This document shows, piece after piece, positions 1-8,755 of a DNA stretch of 64,000 bases; position 1 is the stretch's first letter, and every line of letters starts with the position of its first letter. The stretch comes from HKST-UBA178 sp965223815 (GTDB taxonomy: Bacteria; Pseudomonadota; Gammaproteobacteria; Chromatiales; Chromatiaceae): positions 3,348,001-3,412,000 of the forward strand of contig OZ245019.1 in the NCBI GenBank assembly GCA_965223815.1. The letters run 5' to 3'. The notes under the pieces were generated by a model, which saw nothing but the letters and a program-made list of their open reading frames with translations, did no database searches and was not told the origin of the DNA. A program made the translations under genes and the position numbers.

Positions 1-524
1 ATGCAGGTGTGACTCGCTTCCATAACCACGGCCACGCCATGGGGATTCATCGCCTGGGCGAGCGCATCTGCCACCTGGCCGGTAAGGCGCTCCTGAACCT
101 GCAGCCGCCGGGCGAAGACATCTACAACTCGCGCGACTTTGCTCAAGCCCAATATCTTCCCATCGGGGAGGTAGGCCACATGAGCGCGGCCAAAAAACGG
201 TAGCATATGGTGTTCACATAGCGAGTAGAACTCTATGTCGCGAACCAGGACCATCTCCTTGCAGTCCTCGTCGAAAAGGGCACCGTTGATGACCTCACCG
301 GCATCCATTTCAGTTCCGCTGGTGAGATAGCTCATAGCCTTGGCGACCCGCAGCGGTGTACGCCTGAGTCCCTCACGGTCGGGGTCGTCCCCCAGACCTA
401 TGAGCATTTGGCGCACCAGCGCCTCGAATTCCGCATCGTAGACTTCGGTGTCGGAAGCTGAATCGAGATTGTCTGCATAGTGCCCTGCGGCTGCCATCGT
501 CTGTTTTCCTTTCTTCGTACTCAT
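1..524 (-). CDS. folE: GTP cyclohydrolase I, C-terminus cut by the window edge
   Basis: Makes 7,8-dihydroneopterin triphosphate from GTP, the first step of folate and pterin synthesis, in the cytoplasm. The reverse strand reads the family's signature stretches: DDPDREGLRRTPLRVAKAM near residue 45, then the zinc and active-site segment with CEHHMLPF, and downstream GLSKVARVVDVFARRLQVQE. About 175 residues are visible and the frame is open to base 1, so only the last few residues should be missing. Two in-frame ATGs are possible: 524 (MSTKKGKQT...) and 497 (MAAAGHY...). The second has the better purine-rich site (AAAGGA) before it. No frameshift or lost residue is seen. Identification is secure; the start is not. 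Confidence 0.93.
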   Translation of the reverse strand, partial: MSTKKGKQTMAAAGHYADNLDSASDTEVYDAEFEALVRQMLIGLGDDPDREGLRRTPLRVAKAMSYLTSGTEMDAGEVINGALFDEDCKEMVLVRDIEFYSLCEHHMLPFFGRAHVAYLPDGKILGLSKVARVVDVFARRLQVQERLTGQVADALAQAMNPHGVAVVMEASHTC

Positions 525-590
525 AACAATCTATTTCCCGCTATCAACAGTACTTGGTTAAAAAAATCCAGTGCCGTCCGGATACCGAAA

Positions 591-1118
591 TCAGGGCACC
601 GGTTGCTTTTCTATGGCCGCCAGCGTTGCCCTGCCGCTGGCGGAGATCATCACCACTGCCAGCGCGCCCCTGCCCAAATCCCGCTCCAGTTGCAGGGCTT
701 TTTCCTTAGGTGCAAACCAGGCCTCGATACCATACCTGACTTGCAACTGCCGGCCACTGCTTGAGCGAGGGCGGATCACCCTGCCCCGGATGAACAGGCC
801 AGACTCCGGAGCGGAAAGGAAGGCGCCATCGAAATCGTGGATTCCATCCTCCCCTCGCTTGAGCCGCACAAAGATGGGCTCATCGTTGCGGATTCGATCT
901 GGATTCTCAATCGCGCTGACCGGCACACTGGAGATCTCGTAGCGCAAACGGGCATAATTACCCCGAAACAGACTGCGGGGATCCACAGGAACGGTTTTCA
1001 GCCTAATTTCCTGGCCAGTCCATAGAGGATGGACCGCCCCCAGATACTCAGCTGAGAGCACCAGCCCCTGAAACAGAATTGTCAGTAGCAGCCCAACGGC
1101 GACCCACCTTGTGCTCAC
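591..1118 (-). CDS. GDYXXLXY-family membrane-anchored protein
   Basis: A 175-residue protein with one N-terminal hydrophobic segment (WVAVGLLLTILFQGLVL) and an extracytoplasmic body. It carries GNYARLRYEIS near residue 52, a variant of the GDYXXLXY signature after which the family is named, preceded by VDPRSLFRG. It begins with GTG overlapping the TGA stop of the DUF2157 gene (GTGA), so the pair is probably translationally coupled. The family is commonly encoded next to DUF2157/DUF4401 membrane proteins, as here. Biochemical role is unknown. Confidence in the family is good, in the function nil. Confidence 0.8.
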   Translation of the reverse strand: MSTRWVAVGLLLTILFQGLVLSAEYLGAVHPLWTGQEIRLKTVPVDPRSLFRGNYARLRYEISSVPVSAIENPDRIRNDEPIFVRLKRGEDGIHDFDGAFLSAPESGLFIRGRVIRPRSSSGRQLQVRYGIEAWFAPKEKALQLERDLGRGALAVVMISASGRATLAAIEKQPVP

Positions 1119-2425
1119 AATCTGCCTCCCTGCGAATACTTCAAACGCCAGTAGCGGGCCGCGCCCAGCAGAATAGCTGCGAAAACGCTGAACAGCACAG
1201 CTGCGCCTAGATAGTCGCCGACCAAATCGATATAGCGGAGCAACCCGGTAACCAGAATCACCGAGACTCCAAGGTAGAAATAGTGAGAGATCCCTTTGGC
1301 GATCCCGAGTTGAATCAGCACCGTGCCGCTAAGGATAAGCAGCAGGTTGACAATCACTTGGAACACCAGGGCGTCCTCCTGGTCACCGGCGAACATGGAA
1401 CCGGCGAACAGAATAAAGTAGACAGCAGCGACAAGGATCGGGGTCCAGCGCCGGACACGGGAAATAAAGTGGAGCAGCAGCGAAATCCCTGCGCATACGA
1501 GAACGATAGCGATATTGATTTCGATATCACTTTGGGTTTCGCCGATGTACTCCCACCAGACGTCGCCGAAACTCATCAGCAACATAACCAGCAAACCCAG
1601 CCGCACCACCCAGAGATGAAGCAGGGCGCCATAGTCTATCCAGCGCGAGGTCCGGCCGCCCGCCATCCCGTTGGCCAGTGGCAGGGCGATAACCAGCAGG
1701 CCCGCGCCCAGGGTCAGCTGCTCCGCCCCAAATCGGTAGTAACCCCAGTCAGACAGCCACCAGCCGAGATTGTACTCAGCCCAGAGCGCCACCCCAAAGC
1801 AGAGCAGCATGAACAGCAGGTTGCTCTGCCGGCGCAGCAGTGCCAGCCAGCCGAGCGCCGCCAGGAACAGAGGGTAACTCGCCGGGTAGTAGTTCATGCC
1901 CGCCTCTACCCAGAACCATATGGTGCCCAAGGTAAATGCCAGCAACATGAGCAGCCGGCTCTCCAGCAGTATCGCAACCGGCAGCACACCGAGCGCCCAC
2001 CAGAAGATACCGTCGGGAAAATGCTCTCCGAGGTGGTAGATCTGGGCAATCAACATGATCGAGGCGCCATAGCAGAGACCACCCAGGAAAAACGCGCCAA
2101 CTGCGGTACTGCTACGGCCCTTGACGAAATGAAACAGGCCGACTCCATTGATCGCCAGTGTCAGCGAGATCAATCCCCCCATACGCAGAGCCCGGGGCAC
2201 CTGTTCCCAGTTGGCAGCCACCAGTGTAATCACCGCCAGACCGACGAATAGATAACCGAGGATTAATACAAGATGGTAACCCAGTGAGTGCCGTGACGGA
2301 TCCCGGTAGTCGATACCGTAACGCCCGGCGATCTCTTCGCCCTGAGGTTCGGTAATGATTCCATCCCTGACCCAGCCGTCAATCTCCTTCGCCAGATCGT
2401 TTTTCAGCAGTCGAAGCAACTTCAT
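1115..2425 (-). CDS. DUF2157 polytopic membrane protein
   Basis: About 436 residues. The first 60 are soluble (KNDLAKEIDGWVRDGIITEPQGEEIAGRYGI), a typical DUF2157 start in which a short helical domain precedes the membrane part. From about residue 55 onward there is a long series of hydrophobic segments, about a dozen predicted helices. I start at the ATG at 2425 (MKLLRLL) because this matches the usual family N-terminus; an upstream in-frame start at 2452 would add nine basic residues. Directly coupled to the GDYXXLXY gene downstream. No enzymatic motif is seen. Function is unknown in the family. Confidence 0.78.
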   Translation of the reverse strand: MKLLRLLKNDLAKEIDGWVRDGIITEPQGEEIAGRYGIDYRDPSRHSLGYHLVLILGYLFVGLAVITLVAANWEQVPRALRMGGLISLTLAINGVGLFHFVKGRSSTAVGAFFLGGLCYGASIMLIAQIYHLGEHFPDGIFWWALGVLPVAILLESRLLMLLAFTLGTIWFWVEAGMNYYPASYPLFLAALGWLALLRRQSNLLFMLLCFGVALWAEYNLGWWLSDWGYYRFGAEQLTLGAGLLVIALPLANGMAGGRTSRWIDYGALLHLWVVRLGLLVMLLMSFGDVWWEYIGETQSDIEINIAIVLVCAGISLLLHFISRVRRWTPILVAAVYFILFAGSMFAGDQEDALVFQVIVNLLLILSGTVLIQLGIAKGISHYFYLGVSVILVTGLLRYIDLVGDYLGAAVLFSVFAAILLGAARYWRLKYSQGGRL

Positions 2426-2551
2426 TCTCTTTTCTTCGCGACCCCTTGCCACCCGCCGACCGGGACCGCGCCGCCGGTTGATCTCTGCAGGTTAATGGGG
2501 ATACAAGGTCCGTGCAATCAGCAAGAGGGGGCGGAACGTTTTCAACCGGGC

Positions 2552-5500
2552 TCAGGATCCGGCTTGCAGGGTCCTCCCATTGGCAGCATCCTGCTCTTCC
2601 TCCAGCGCGCCCAGCCATCCAAAATCATCCAGTATGGCGTAGACCGCCGGCACCATGAACAGCGCCGCTACCGTGGCGGTTACCATGCCAAAGGCCAGGC
2701 TGGTCGCCAACGGTATCAGAATCTGCGCCTGAAGACTCTTCTCCAAAAGCAAAGGCGTGAGTCCGGCTATGGTGGTGATCGAGGTAATGAGTATGGGGCG
2801 AAATCGTGCCCGTCCCGCTAATTTGGCGGCTGCGGGCACGGCGCGTCCGCGACGCTGTTCACTACGAATAAAGACCACCAGCAAGATCGAGTTGTTGACC
2901 ACAACACCGAACAGGGACGCCATGCCGACAATACTCGGCATGGTCAGGTCCAGGCCAAGTGCCAAATGTCCGAATACCACGCCGATGAGTACCGTGGGTA
3001 TCACCAGCATGACCGAGAGTGGCGCCAGATAGCCTCGAAACTGGAGAGCCAACAACATGTATACGCCTATCAGCCCCAGCAGAACGTTGCCCAGGATCGA
3101 CTGGCCGGTTTTCGCGGATTCCTTACTTTCGCCCTGTATATCGAACCGAACGCCCGGATAACGCTGCAGCAATCCGGGTACGAACTCTGTCCGGGCGAGT
3201 GCCAGTAACTCCTGGGCATTGGCCCGATCGCGGTCTACATCCCCCTGCACCGTCACCGCGCGCTGCCCATCCACTCGATGGATGCGCGCCCACCCCCGCG
3301 CCTCTTCAATCTCTGCCGCCACCAGCAGAGGGACCAGGGCCCCGTCGCGACCCACCAGAGTGAATGCCTCCAGTTCCGCCGGGCTCAAGCGGTCATCCTC
3401 GGAAACCCGCAGGTTTACCTCGTAAGTCTCCGCGCCAACCGGAAACTCGTCCACTCTGACCCCCTGGAAGGCACTGCGGACCTGATCCGCCACCGCTCTG
3501 GCATCCAGTCCCAACATACCCGAACCGGGCTTCAAACGGAGGCGGAACTCTCCCTTGCCTGGACGCAGATCGTCACTGAGATCCAGTACGCCAGCATAGC
3601 TTCCCAACCACTGTTGTAATTCGTTCGAGGCCAACTTGAGCTGTTTCAGGTCATTTCCCAGCAGGCGCAGATCTATGGGCCGCCCACCAGGGCCGATAGT
3701 CGGCTCTGTAAATTTGATGGAAATCACGTCCGCTAGTATTCCCGTCTCTTGCCGCCAAACGCTGCGAAACTCATCCAGCGCAGCATCGCGCACTTCGGCG
3801 CCAAGTAGATCGACGACCACCCGGGCGACATGGGGTCCGCTTTCGAAGGCGTCGGGGTTGTCACCAAATATGACCGCGACATTACGGACCAGATCCGCGT
3901 TCTCGGGTTGGCGAGGCTGGTAAAAGGCATTGACCCGCTCCAATGACTCAACCAGTGCCGCCACCACCTCCTCGGTCCTCGCCAAGGGTGTCCCCTGAGG
4001 CAGTAGAATCCGGGCCTCAACCACATCGCCATCCAAATCGGGGAATCCAACGAATTTGAGTTTCCCTCCGGCGGGCATGGCCACTGCCAGGACCAACAGC
4101 ATGATCAACACTCCGAGGGTTAAATAGCGGTAATCCACCGCCCAGTCCAGCAGCGGGCCGAACAGGCGTTCGCGAAGGGCATCGAATCCGCCGTCGAAGC
4201 GCTGCCGGAAGCGGGAAGCGCCACCCCGACCCATGGATGCCAACGAGTGGCTCAAGTGATGAGGGAGAATCAGAAAAGCCTCCAGCAGACTGACTGTCAA
4301 CACTACGATCAAAACAATCGGCACCACTCTCAGAATCTGCCCGATTTGACCGGTGATAAAGGCTAGTGAACCAAATACCAGAAGCGTAGTGGCAAAGGAC
4401 GACATAATACCCGGCAACACCTGCTTCACACCGGTGATGGCTGCCTGCCCCGGTAAATCTCCCCTTCCCATGCGGGCGGCGATGTTCTCGGCGATGACGA
4501 TGGCATCGTCCATCAGCAGGCCCACCCCGATCAGCAGTCCCACCATCGAGATCATATTGATGGTGATGCCGAGCGCCGGTAGCACGAAGAGTGCGCCAAG
4601 AAAGGAGACCGGCAATCCCATAGTGACCCAAAAACTGTACCTGGAACCGAATACCAGCCAGAGAATAATGAACACCAGCAGCAGACCTTGACCTCCGTTT
4701 CGCACCAGCATATCAAGACGATCCTGCACCACTGACGCCCGGTCCTGGGTGAGGTGCAGCTGGATTTCAGCAGGAGCCCGTTGCCGCTCGCGCTCCAGAA
4801 AGGCACGGACCGCTCCAAGAATAGTGAGGATATCCTGGGCGCGGGTCTTGGAAACATCCAACAACGCAGCCCGGCGACCATTGAATATCACCTTCTGCTC
4901 ATCCCGGTCGAAACGGTCGGTGATTGTAGCGATTTCCCCCAGCAGAAGGGTGGCGCCGGTGGTTCCCGAGATCACCACCAGGTCGCGCAGCGCCTCTGCG
5001 CTTTTACGCTGATCGTCGAAACGCAGCAGCAGGTCCTCCTCACCTCCCTCCAACCGACCGGCGGGTGTACCCACGCTATGGCGTCCCACAGCGGTGGCGA
5101 TATCAGCGGCAGAGAGGCCGTATTGGCGTAGTCGCCAGGCGGGTATCTCAATACGGAGATGGTGGTCCGAAAAGCCACTGATGGTGACTTCCGCAACGTC
5201 AGTCTCAGCCATCATGCGGGACTTCAGATCCTCCGCATAGGCCTTGAGATCGACTTCATCTCCCGGACCCGTTACGGCGATGGATATTACCGGTTCCCTG
5301 CGTCCCAGTTCCTCCACCACGGGTAGTTCAGTCTCCTCGGGAAAGTCGTCGATGGCCTCCACTTCCGATTTGATATCGTCGAGAAAACGCACCATACGGG
5401 CGCCCTCACGCATAACCGCCGTCGCCGTACCCACACCCTCCCTTGAGTCGCAGCGCATTTCATCCAGATCGGAGACACCATCGAGGGCATCCTCGAGACG

Positions 5501-5689
5501 CCGGCAAACAGCGTCCTCGACTTCGCCCGGCGTCGCCCCCTTGTAGACTACTCGTACCTGTACCTTGTCTCTCTGGATCTCCGGCAATGTCTCCCGCTGG
5601 AGTGTGGGCAGAGCGACCAGGCCCAGGATCATAATTGCGGCCATCAACAAATTGGCGGCCGTCTGGTGGCGGCTGAACCAGGCGATCAC
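2552..5689 (-). CDS. RND efflux pump inner-membrane permease (AcrB/MMPL type)
   Basis: A full-length RND transporter of 1045 residues, which would export drugs or other small molecules across the envelope using the proton gradient. The N-terminus is the first membrane helix (NLLMAAIMILGLVALPTLQ), followed by the porter domain (VYKGATPGEVEDAVCRRLEDAL). The TM4 proton-relay pair is visible in LLIGVGLLMDDAIVIAENIA. The second half repeats the fold and ends with hydrophobic helices near residue 1020. The gene overlaps the adaptor gene by 4 nt (ATGA), so the two form one operon. No outer-membrane channel gene lies alongside, so a TolC-like partner must be elsewhere. Substrate cannot be told from sequence. 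Confidence 0.93.
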   Translation of the reverse strand: MIAWFSRHQTAANLLMAAIMILGLVALPTLQRETLPEIQRDKVQVRVVYKGATPGEVEDAVCRRLEDALDGVSDLDEMRCDSREGVGTATAVMREGARMVRFLDDIKSEVEAIDDFPEETELPVVEELGRREPVISIAVTGPGDEVDLKAYAEDLKSRMMAETDVAEVTISGFSDHHLRIEIPAWRLRQYGLSAADIATAVGRHSVGTPAGRLEGGEEDLLLRFDDQRKSAEALRDLVVISGTTGATLLLGEIATITDRFDRDEQKVIFNGRRAALLDVSKTRAQDILTILGAVRAFLERERQRAPAEIQLHLTQDRASVVQDRLDMLVRNGGQGLLLVFIILWLVFGSRYSFWVTMGLPVSFLGALFVLPALGITINMISMVGLLIGVGLLMDDAIVIAENIAARMGRGDLPGQAAITGVKQVLPGIMSSFATTLLVFGSLAFITGQIGQILRVVPIVLIVVLTVSLLEAFLILPHHLSHSLASMGRGGASRFRQRFDGGFDALRERLFGPLLDWAVDYRYLTLGVLIMLLVLAVAMPAGGKLKFVGFPDLDGDVVEARILLPQGTPLARTEEVVAALVESLERVNAFYQPRQPENADLVRNVAVIFGDNPDAFESGPHVARVVVDLLGAEVRDAALDEFRSVWRQETGILADVISIKFTEPTIGPGGRPIDLRLLGNDLKQLKLASNELQQWLGSYAGVLDLSDDLRPGKGEFRLRLKPGSGMLGLDARAVADQVRSAFQGVRVDEFPVGAETYEVNLRVSEDDRLSPAELEAFTLVGRDGALVPLLVAAEIEEARGWARIHRVDGQRAVTVQGDVDRDRANAQELLALARTEFVPGLLQRYPGVRFDIQGESKESAKTGQSILGNVLLGLIGVYMLLALQFRGYLAPLSVMLVIPTVLIGVVFGHLALGLDLTMPSIVGMASLFGVVVNNSILLVVFIRSEQRRGRAVPAAAKLAGRARFRPILITSITTIAGLTPLLLEKSLQAQILIPLATSLAFGMVTATVAALFMVPAVYAILDDFGWLGALEEEQDAANGRTLQAGS

Positions 5690-7005
5690 AATCCGCCCCC
5701 GGCCGCCTCTATCGCTTTACTTAGTGCTACGTCGGTCTGGACAGCCAGCAGCATTCCATCGACCGCAGGTACCAGATCGGATACCAAAATCCGTTCTCCC
5801 GGCGCCAGCCCCCCCTGGATGACGCTGAAACGACCTTGGTTGAAAAGCACTTCTACGGATCGGTGCCGCAAGCGATTGTCTGCATCTACAACGCCCATGA
5901 TCCCCTGACGAATGGCTGAGCGCGGTACCACGATGCGGGGCTGGTAACTTCTACCTGCCAATACCACCTGTAAGAACATACCCTTGGAAAGTGGCGGACG
6001 CAGGCCCGGTTTGATTTTGTCAAAAGGACGGTCGACCGCAACCACTACCCCTATGGTGCGGGTCTGAGGGTCTACATCGTCGCTAAAGCGCACAAACTCC
6101 GCATCCCACTCGGCGATGTGGTTCCCCAGGTCGAGTCGAACTCGGGCCTGAAACCCGGCGAGTTTCGGCAGCTCCTCATTGAGACGGGTGAGATCCGGCC
6201 TTATGTCCGGGCCTCCCAAAAACAGCCGCCGCAATGCGGACATGGCCATTTGTGCCTTGATTTCAACCCGCTCTACATCATCTCCCTGAAAAAGGCTTTG
6301 ACCTATGCCCACATACTGCTCTGCCTCGATTGCGAGATCGGCGACCCGCAGGGTAAAAGGCGCCGCAATACTGGTTTGCTGCAACTTGCGCCTGGCCCGG
6401 TCGGCAGCGGCTTGGTTAACCCGTCGTTGGACAGGAATCAGTGTCAATGTATTGCGAAGTGTTTGCACCGCCGTGCGGGAGGTCAACATTGTCCGCTCGG
6501 CCTCATCAACGCTGGTTTGGGAACTGGTGCCACGCTCCATGAGTTTGCGCTTGCGAGTCACATCCTGTTCCGCGAGAGCCAATTTCCGCTCTTCGATCTC
6601 CAGAGACGCCTTCGCATTGCGTGCCTGGGTTTCCAATTCGGCCAGCTGCGCGAGGGCCTGCTCCAATTCCAATTCATAGTCGGCAGGGTCGATTCTGACC
6701 AGGGTCGTTCCAGCACTCAGAATCTCACCGTCACGCAGCTTTGGATGCACCTCCACCACCTGCCCCGCCACCTGGGAAACGGCGGTCCAAACTCTGGCTG
6801 GTCTTACCTGCCCATAACCCTCGGCGAGCGGGACGAAGGGCATCAGCTGAGCCTCTATGACACGTACCGCTCGCGCCGGTTCTCCCTGATTGGAGGGGGC
6901 TGGCGCCTCTCTCCCCGCCTTCATCCATATGAGAACTAGCACACCGATGACGATGGGTGGAAGAATCAAAACCCTTTTTTTCCAGCTGTTGCTCTTGTCA
7001 CTCAT
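5686..7005 (-). CDS. RND efflux periplasmic adaptor (HlyD/MFP family)
   Basis: A membrane fusion protein of about 439 residues. It has an N-terminal membrane anchor (VLILPPIVIGVLVLIWM), then a lipoyl/barrel-sandwich half (GQVVEVHPKLRDGEILSAGTTLV), a long helical hairpin rich in Glu, Arg and Lys between about residues 125 and 205, a second lipoyl half (TSIAAPFTLRVADLAIEAEQYV), and a C-terminal beta-barrel and membrane-proximal part. It would link the RND permease to an outer-membrane channel. The ATG at 7005 directly follows an in-frame TTG. The stop overlaps the permease start by 4 nt. Confidence 0.9.
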   Translation of the reverse strand: MSDKSNSWKKRVLILPPIVIGVLVLIWMKAGREAPAPSNQGEPARAVRVIEAQLMPFVPLAEGYGQVRPARVWTAVSQVAGQVVEVHPKLRDGEILSAGTTLVRIDPADYELELEQALAQLAELETQARNAKASLEIEERKLALAEQDVTRKRKLMERGTSSQTSVDEAERTMLTSRTAVQTLRNTLTLIPVQRRVNQAAADRARRKLQQTSIAAPFTLRVADLAIEAEQYVGIGQSLFQGDDVERVEIKAQMAMSALRRLFLGGPDIRPDLTRLNEELPKLAGFQARVRLDLGNHIAEWDAEFVRFSDDVDPQTRTIGVVVAVDRPFDKIKPGLRPPLSKGMFLQVVLAGRSYQPRIVVPRSAIRQGIMGVVDADNRLRHRSVEVLFNQGRFSVIQGGLAPGERILVSDLVPAVDGMLLAVQTDVALSKAIEAAGGGL

Positions 7006-7261
7006 CAACGGCCAACTCCATACCCTTCCAGAAAACTCTGATATTGACTACCAAGCGCCATGGGCTATGCTCCTGGTATACCGGGTAGCATCCTGCAACG
7101 CTGGATCGTGAGCCTTGGTAGCCTGTCTTGCGACTCCGTAGACGGCTCTCAGTTGCTGCTTTTTGAAACTTGCTTCTACCCTGTTAAGTGGAATTTATTT
7201 GTGCAAGGGCGGGTCTAAATTACCCAGTAAACAAGTAAATATTTCGGATTGGAGGCATCTC

Positions 7262-7531
7262 ATGTCATTCGTTAACCTTACCCATAGCGATATTCCCCAA
7301 AATCTTCGTGCTGGGGTTGACGTTGAAGCACTTCTCAAGAAGAAAACCAAATCCACCGCGCACAGAAAGCCCGCAGAAAACCTATCTAAGATTACAGAAA
7401 TTGCTGCCTATCTGCTAATCATTGCATCGGCTTCGTTGGTTTTCCTGACCGGGCAGTTCCCCTGGTTCATGTTAACGCTGATCGCCTTTATACCGCTCCT
7501 GATGCTGATGTCCGACCATCGGGAGGCGTGA
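7262..7531 (+). CDS. Small membrane protein, unknown function
   Basis: 89 residues. The chosen ATG at 7262 has a strong GGAGG ribosome site 5-9 nt upstream; a longer reading from 7163 has no such site. About 50 polar residues with a Lys-rich stretch (LLKKKTKSTAHRK) lead to two adjacent hydrophobic helices (ITEIAAYLLIIASASLVFL and PWFMLTLIAFIPLLMLM) and a short charged tail. Divergent from the efflux operon. I do not recognise a family. Confidence 0.55.
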   Translation: MSFVNLTHSDIPQNLRAGVDVEALLKKKTKSTAHRKPAENLSKITEIAAYLLIIASASLVFLTGQFPWFMLTLIAFIPLLMLMSDHREA

Positions 7532-7545
7532 CAAAGGCACTGAAT

Positions 7546-7689
7546 TCATTTGAATCCGGGATATTCCTCGACCCGCCAACGCTGGGGCGCGTGGTCGTCT
7601 TCGCCGGCCAGACGAAGTTTCGACCATGCGGCGACCGTGGCGACAATCAGCAGTATGGCGGTAACAGTAATGCGGGCTGGGGTAAACAC
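7546..7689 (-). CDS. Possible 47-residue single-span membrane protein
   Basis: A GTG-initiated frame with a weak AGGA site about 10 nt upstream. It encodes one hydrophobic helix (ITVTAILLIVATVAAW) followed by a charged tail ending WRVEEYPGFK. The hydrophobic-then-polar organisation looks protein-like. It has no neighbour in an operon and ends tail-to-tail with the 7262-7531 gene. A candidate only. Confidence 0.3.
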   Translation of the reverse strand: MFTPARITVTAILLIVATVAAWSKLRLAGEDDHAPQRWRVEEYPGFK

Positions 7690-7834
7690 TTCGGGTTATT
7701 CCTGTTTTCCCCGGCCAGGGTGAAACGTCATTTCGCATCCCGGTGCAAATACCCATTTATCTAGGCCTGTTGCTCGTATTTCAAGGACGGAATTTCCCCA
7801 ATTCCGGCCGCCGCAAAGCACTTGAACAGGCATT

Positions 7835-8695
7835 TTATTTTTCACCCTGATCAATAAATTGCCGGCGTTCCAATTCGCTTAGCGCAGACTGCAAGCGGGT
7901 AACTGTTGCTGCGCCTGTTAAGGCAGTGGTGGAATGGCTTTCATGGTGCAACAGGATACTGCTAGGCGTACCTCTGATACCGGCTTCCATCCCGTTTTGA
8001 TAATCCGATTGAACACGCCCGGTCATTCTGCCGCTCTCAAGACAGGCCTGAAAAGACTCACCGTCCAGACCGATCTCCTCCGCCAATGGCCTGAGACCCT
8101 TTAGGGGGAAGCCGTTGCCGTTCGAGGCGGTACGTTGAAAGATTAGCGCAGCAAAATTCCAGAAGGCCTCATCACCTCCCTGGGCGGCCGCGCACTCAGA
8201 CGCCTCAGCCTGTACCTGAGCACCAGGATTGTGGAACGCCAGGGGAAAATGACGATAGACCCAATTTACGCGGCCTCCGCCCTGGTCTATAAATCGCTTG
8301 ACCCTGGGATGAAACCGTTTACAGAAAAGACACTCGAAATCAGAATACTCCACCAGCGAAATAGGGGCGTCTCGATTACCGTAGACGTGGTCGTCCGGCG
8401 ATAAGGGTCGGATATTTTGGCTCGGAATAACCTTTGATTTCTGCCCGTTGGGTATCGCCGGAGCAGTCTCTTTATCAAGCAGAGACTGCAATGCCTTCTC
8501 AACCGACCGATCCAACAACCCTTCCTCTTTGAGCATTATCTCGAGCTCCGCGCGAATTTCCTGGCGCAGCAGCTCCCGATTAACGTTATTAGAGTCGCAT
8601 AAGACTGCGGCGCTCCAACAGGCACAGACCACCGCAACTGCAAAATGGACCGCCAAAGATCCAAACATCGAGGATTTATCTTGATCTCTTAGCAT
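7835..8695 (-). CDS. DsbA-family thioredoxin-fold oxidoreductase, exported
   Basis: Thiol-disulfide exchange protein of the DSBA-like thioredoxin class. An N-terminal hydrophobic segment (MFGSLAVHFAVAVVCACW) would export or anchor it. A helical stretch (RQEIRAELEIMLKEEGLLDRSVEKAL) precedes the fold. The active site reads SLVEYSDFECLFCKRFHP, a C-L-F-C redox pair, and the cis-proline loop reads RGTPSSILL near the end. This layout, helical N-part plus DsbA_4-like domain, matches exported proteins often annotated as disulfide oxidoreductases or disulfide isomerases. The start is uncertain: the frame opens at a GTG at 8746, and ATGs exist at 8695 (chosen) and 8668. It follows the AAA ATPase gene closely and is probably cotranscribed with it. 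Confidence 0.8.
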   Translation of the reverse strand: MLRDQDKSSMFGSLAVHFAVAVVCACWSAAVLCDSNNVNRELLRQEIRAELEIMLKEEGLLDRSVEKALQSLLDKETAPAIPNGQKSKVIPSQNIRPLSPDDHVYGNRDAPISLVEYSDFECLFCKRFHPRVKRFIDQGGGRVNWVYRHFPLAFHNPGAQVQAEASECAAAQGGDEAFWNFAALIFQRTASNGNGFPLKGLRPLAEEIGLDGESFQACLESGRMTGRVQSDYQNGMEAGIRGTPSSILLHHESHSTTALTGAATVTRLQSALSELERRQFIDQGEK

Positions 8696-8755
8696 GTCAT
8701 CCGGTTCGGCCTCCTGGAACCCGGTGCTATATCTGTCGCTATCCACAACATTTAT

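Noticed and set aside
1283..2251. Plus-strand open frame of 322 codons
   Set aside because: Antisense shadow of the DUF2157 gene; His/Gln/Pro-rich and unlike a membrane or soluble protein.
7528..7764. Plus-strand 78-codon frame after the small membrane protein
   Set aside because: No ribosome site and no protein-like pattern; the minus-strand frame at 7546-7689 is the better candidate.
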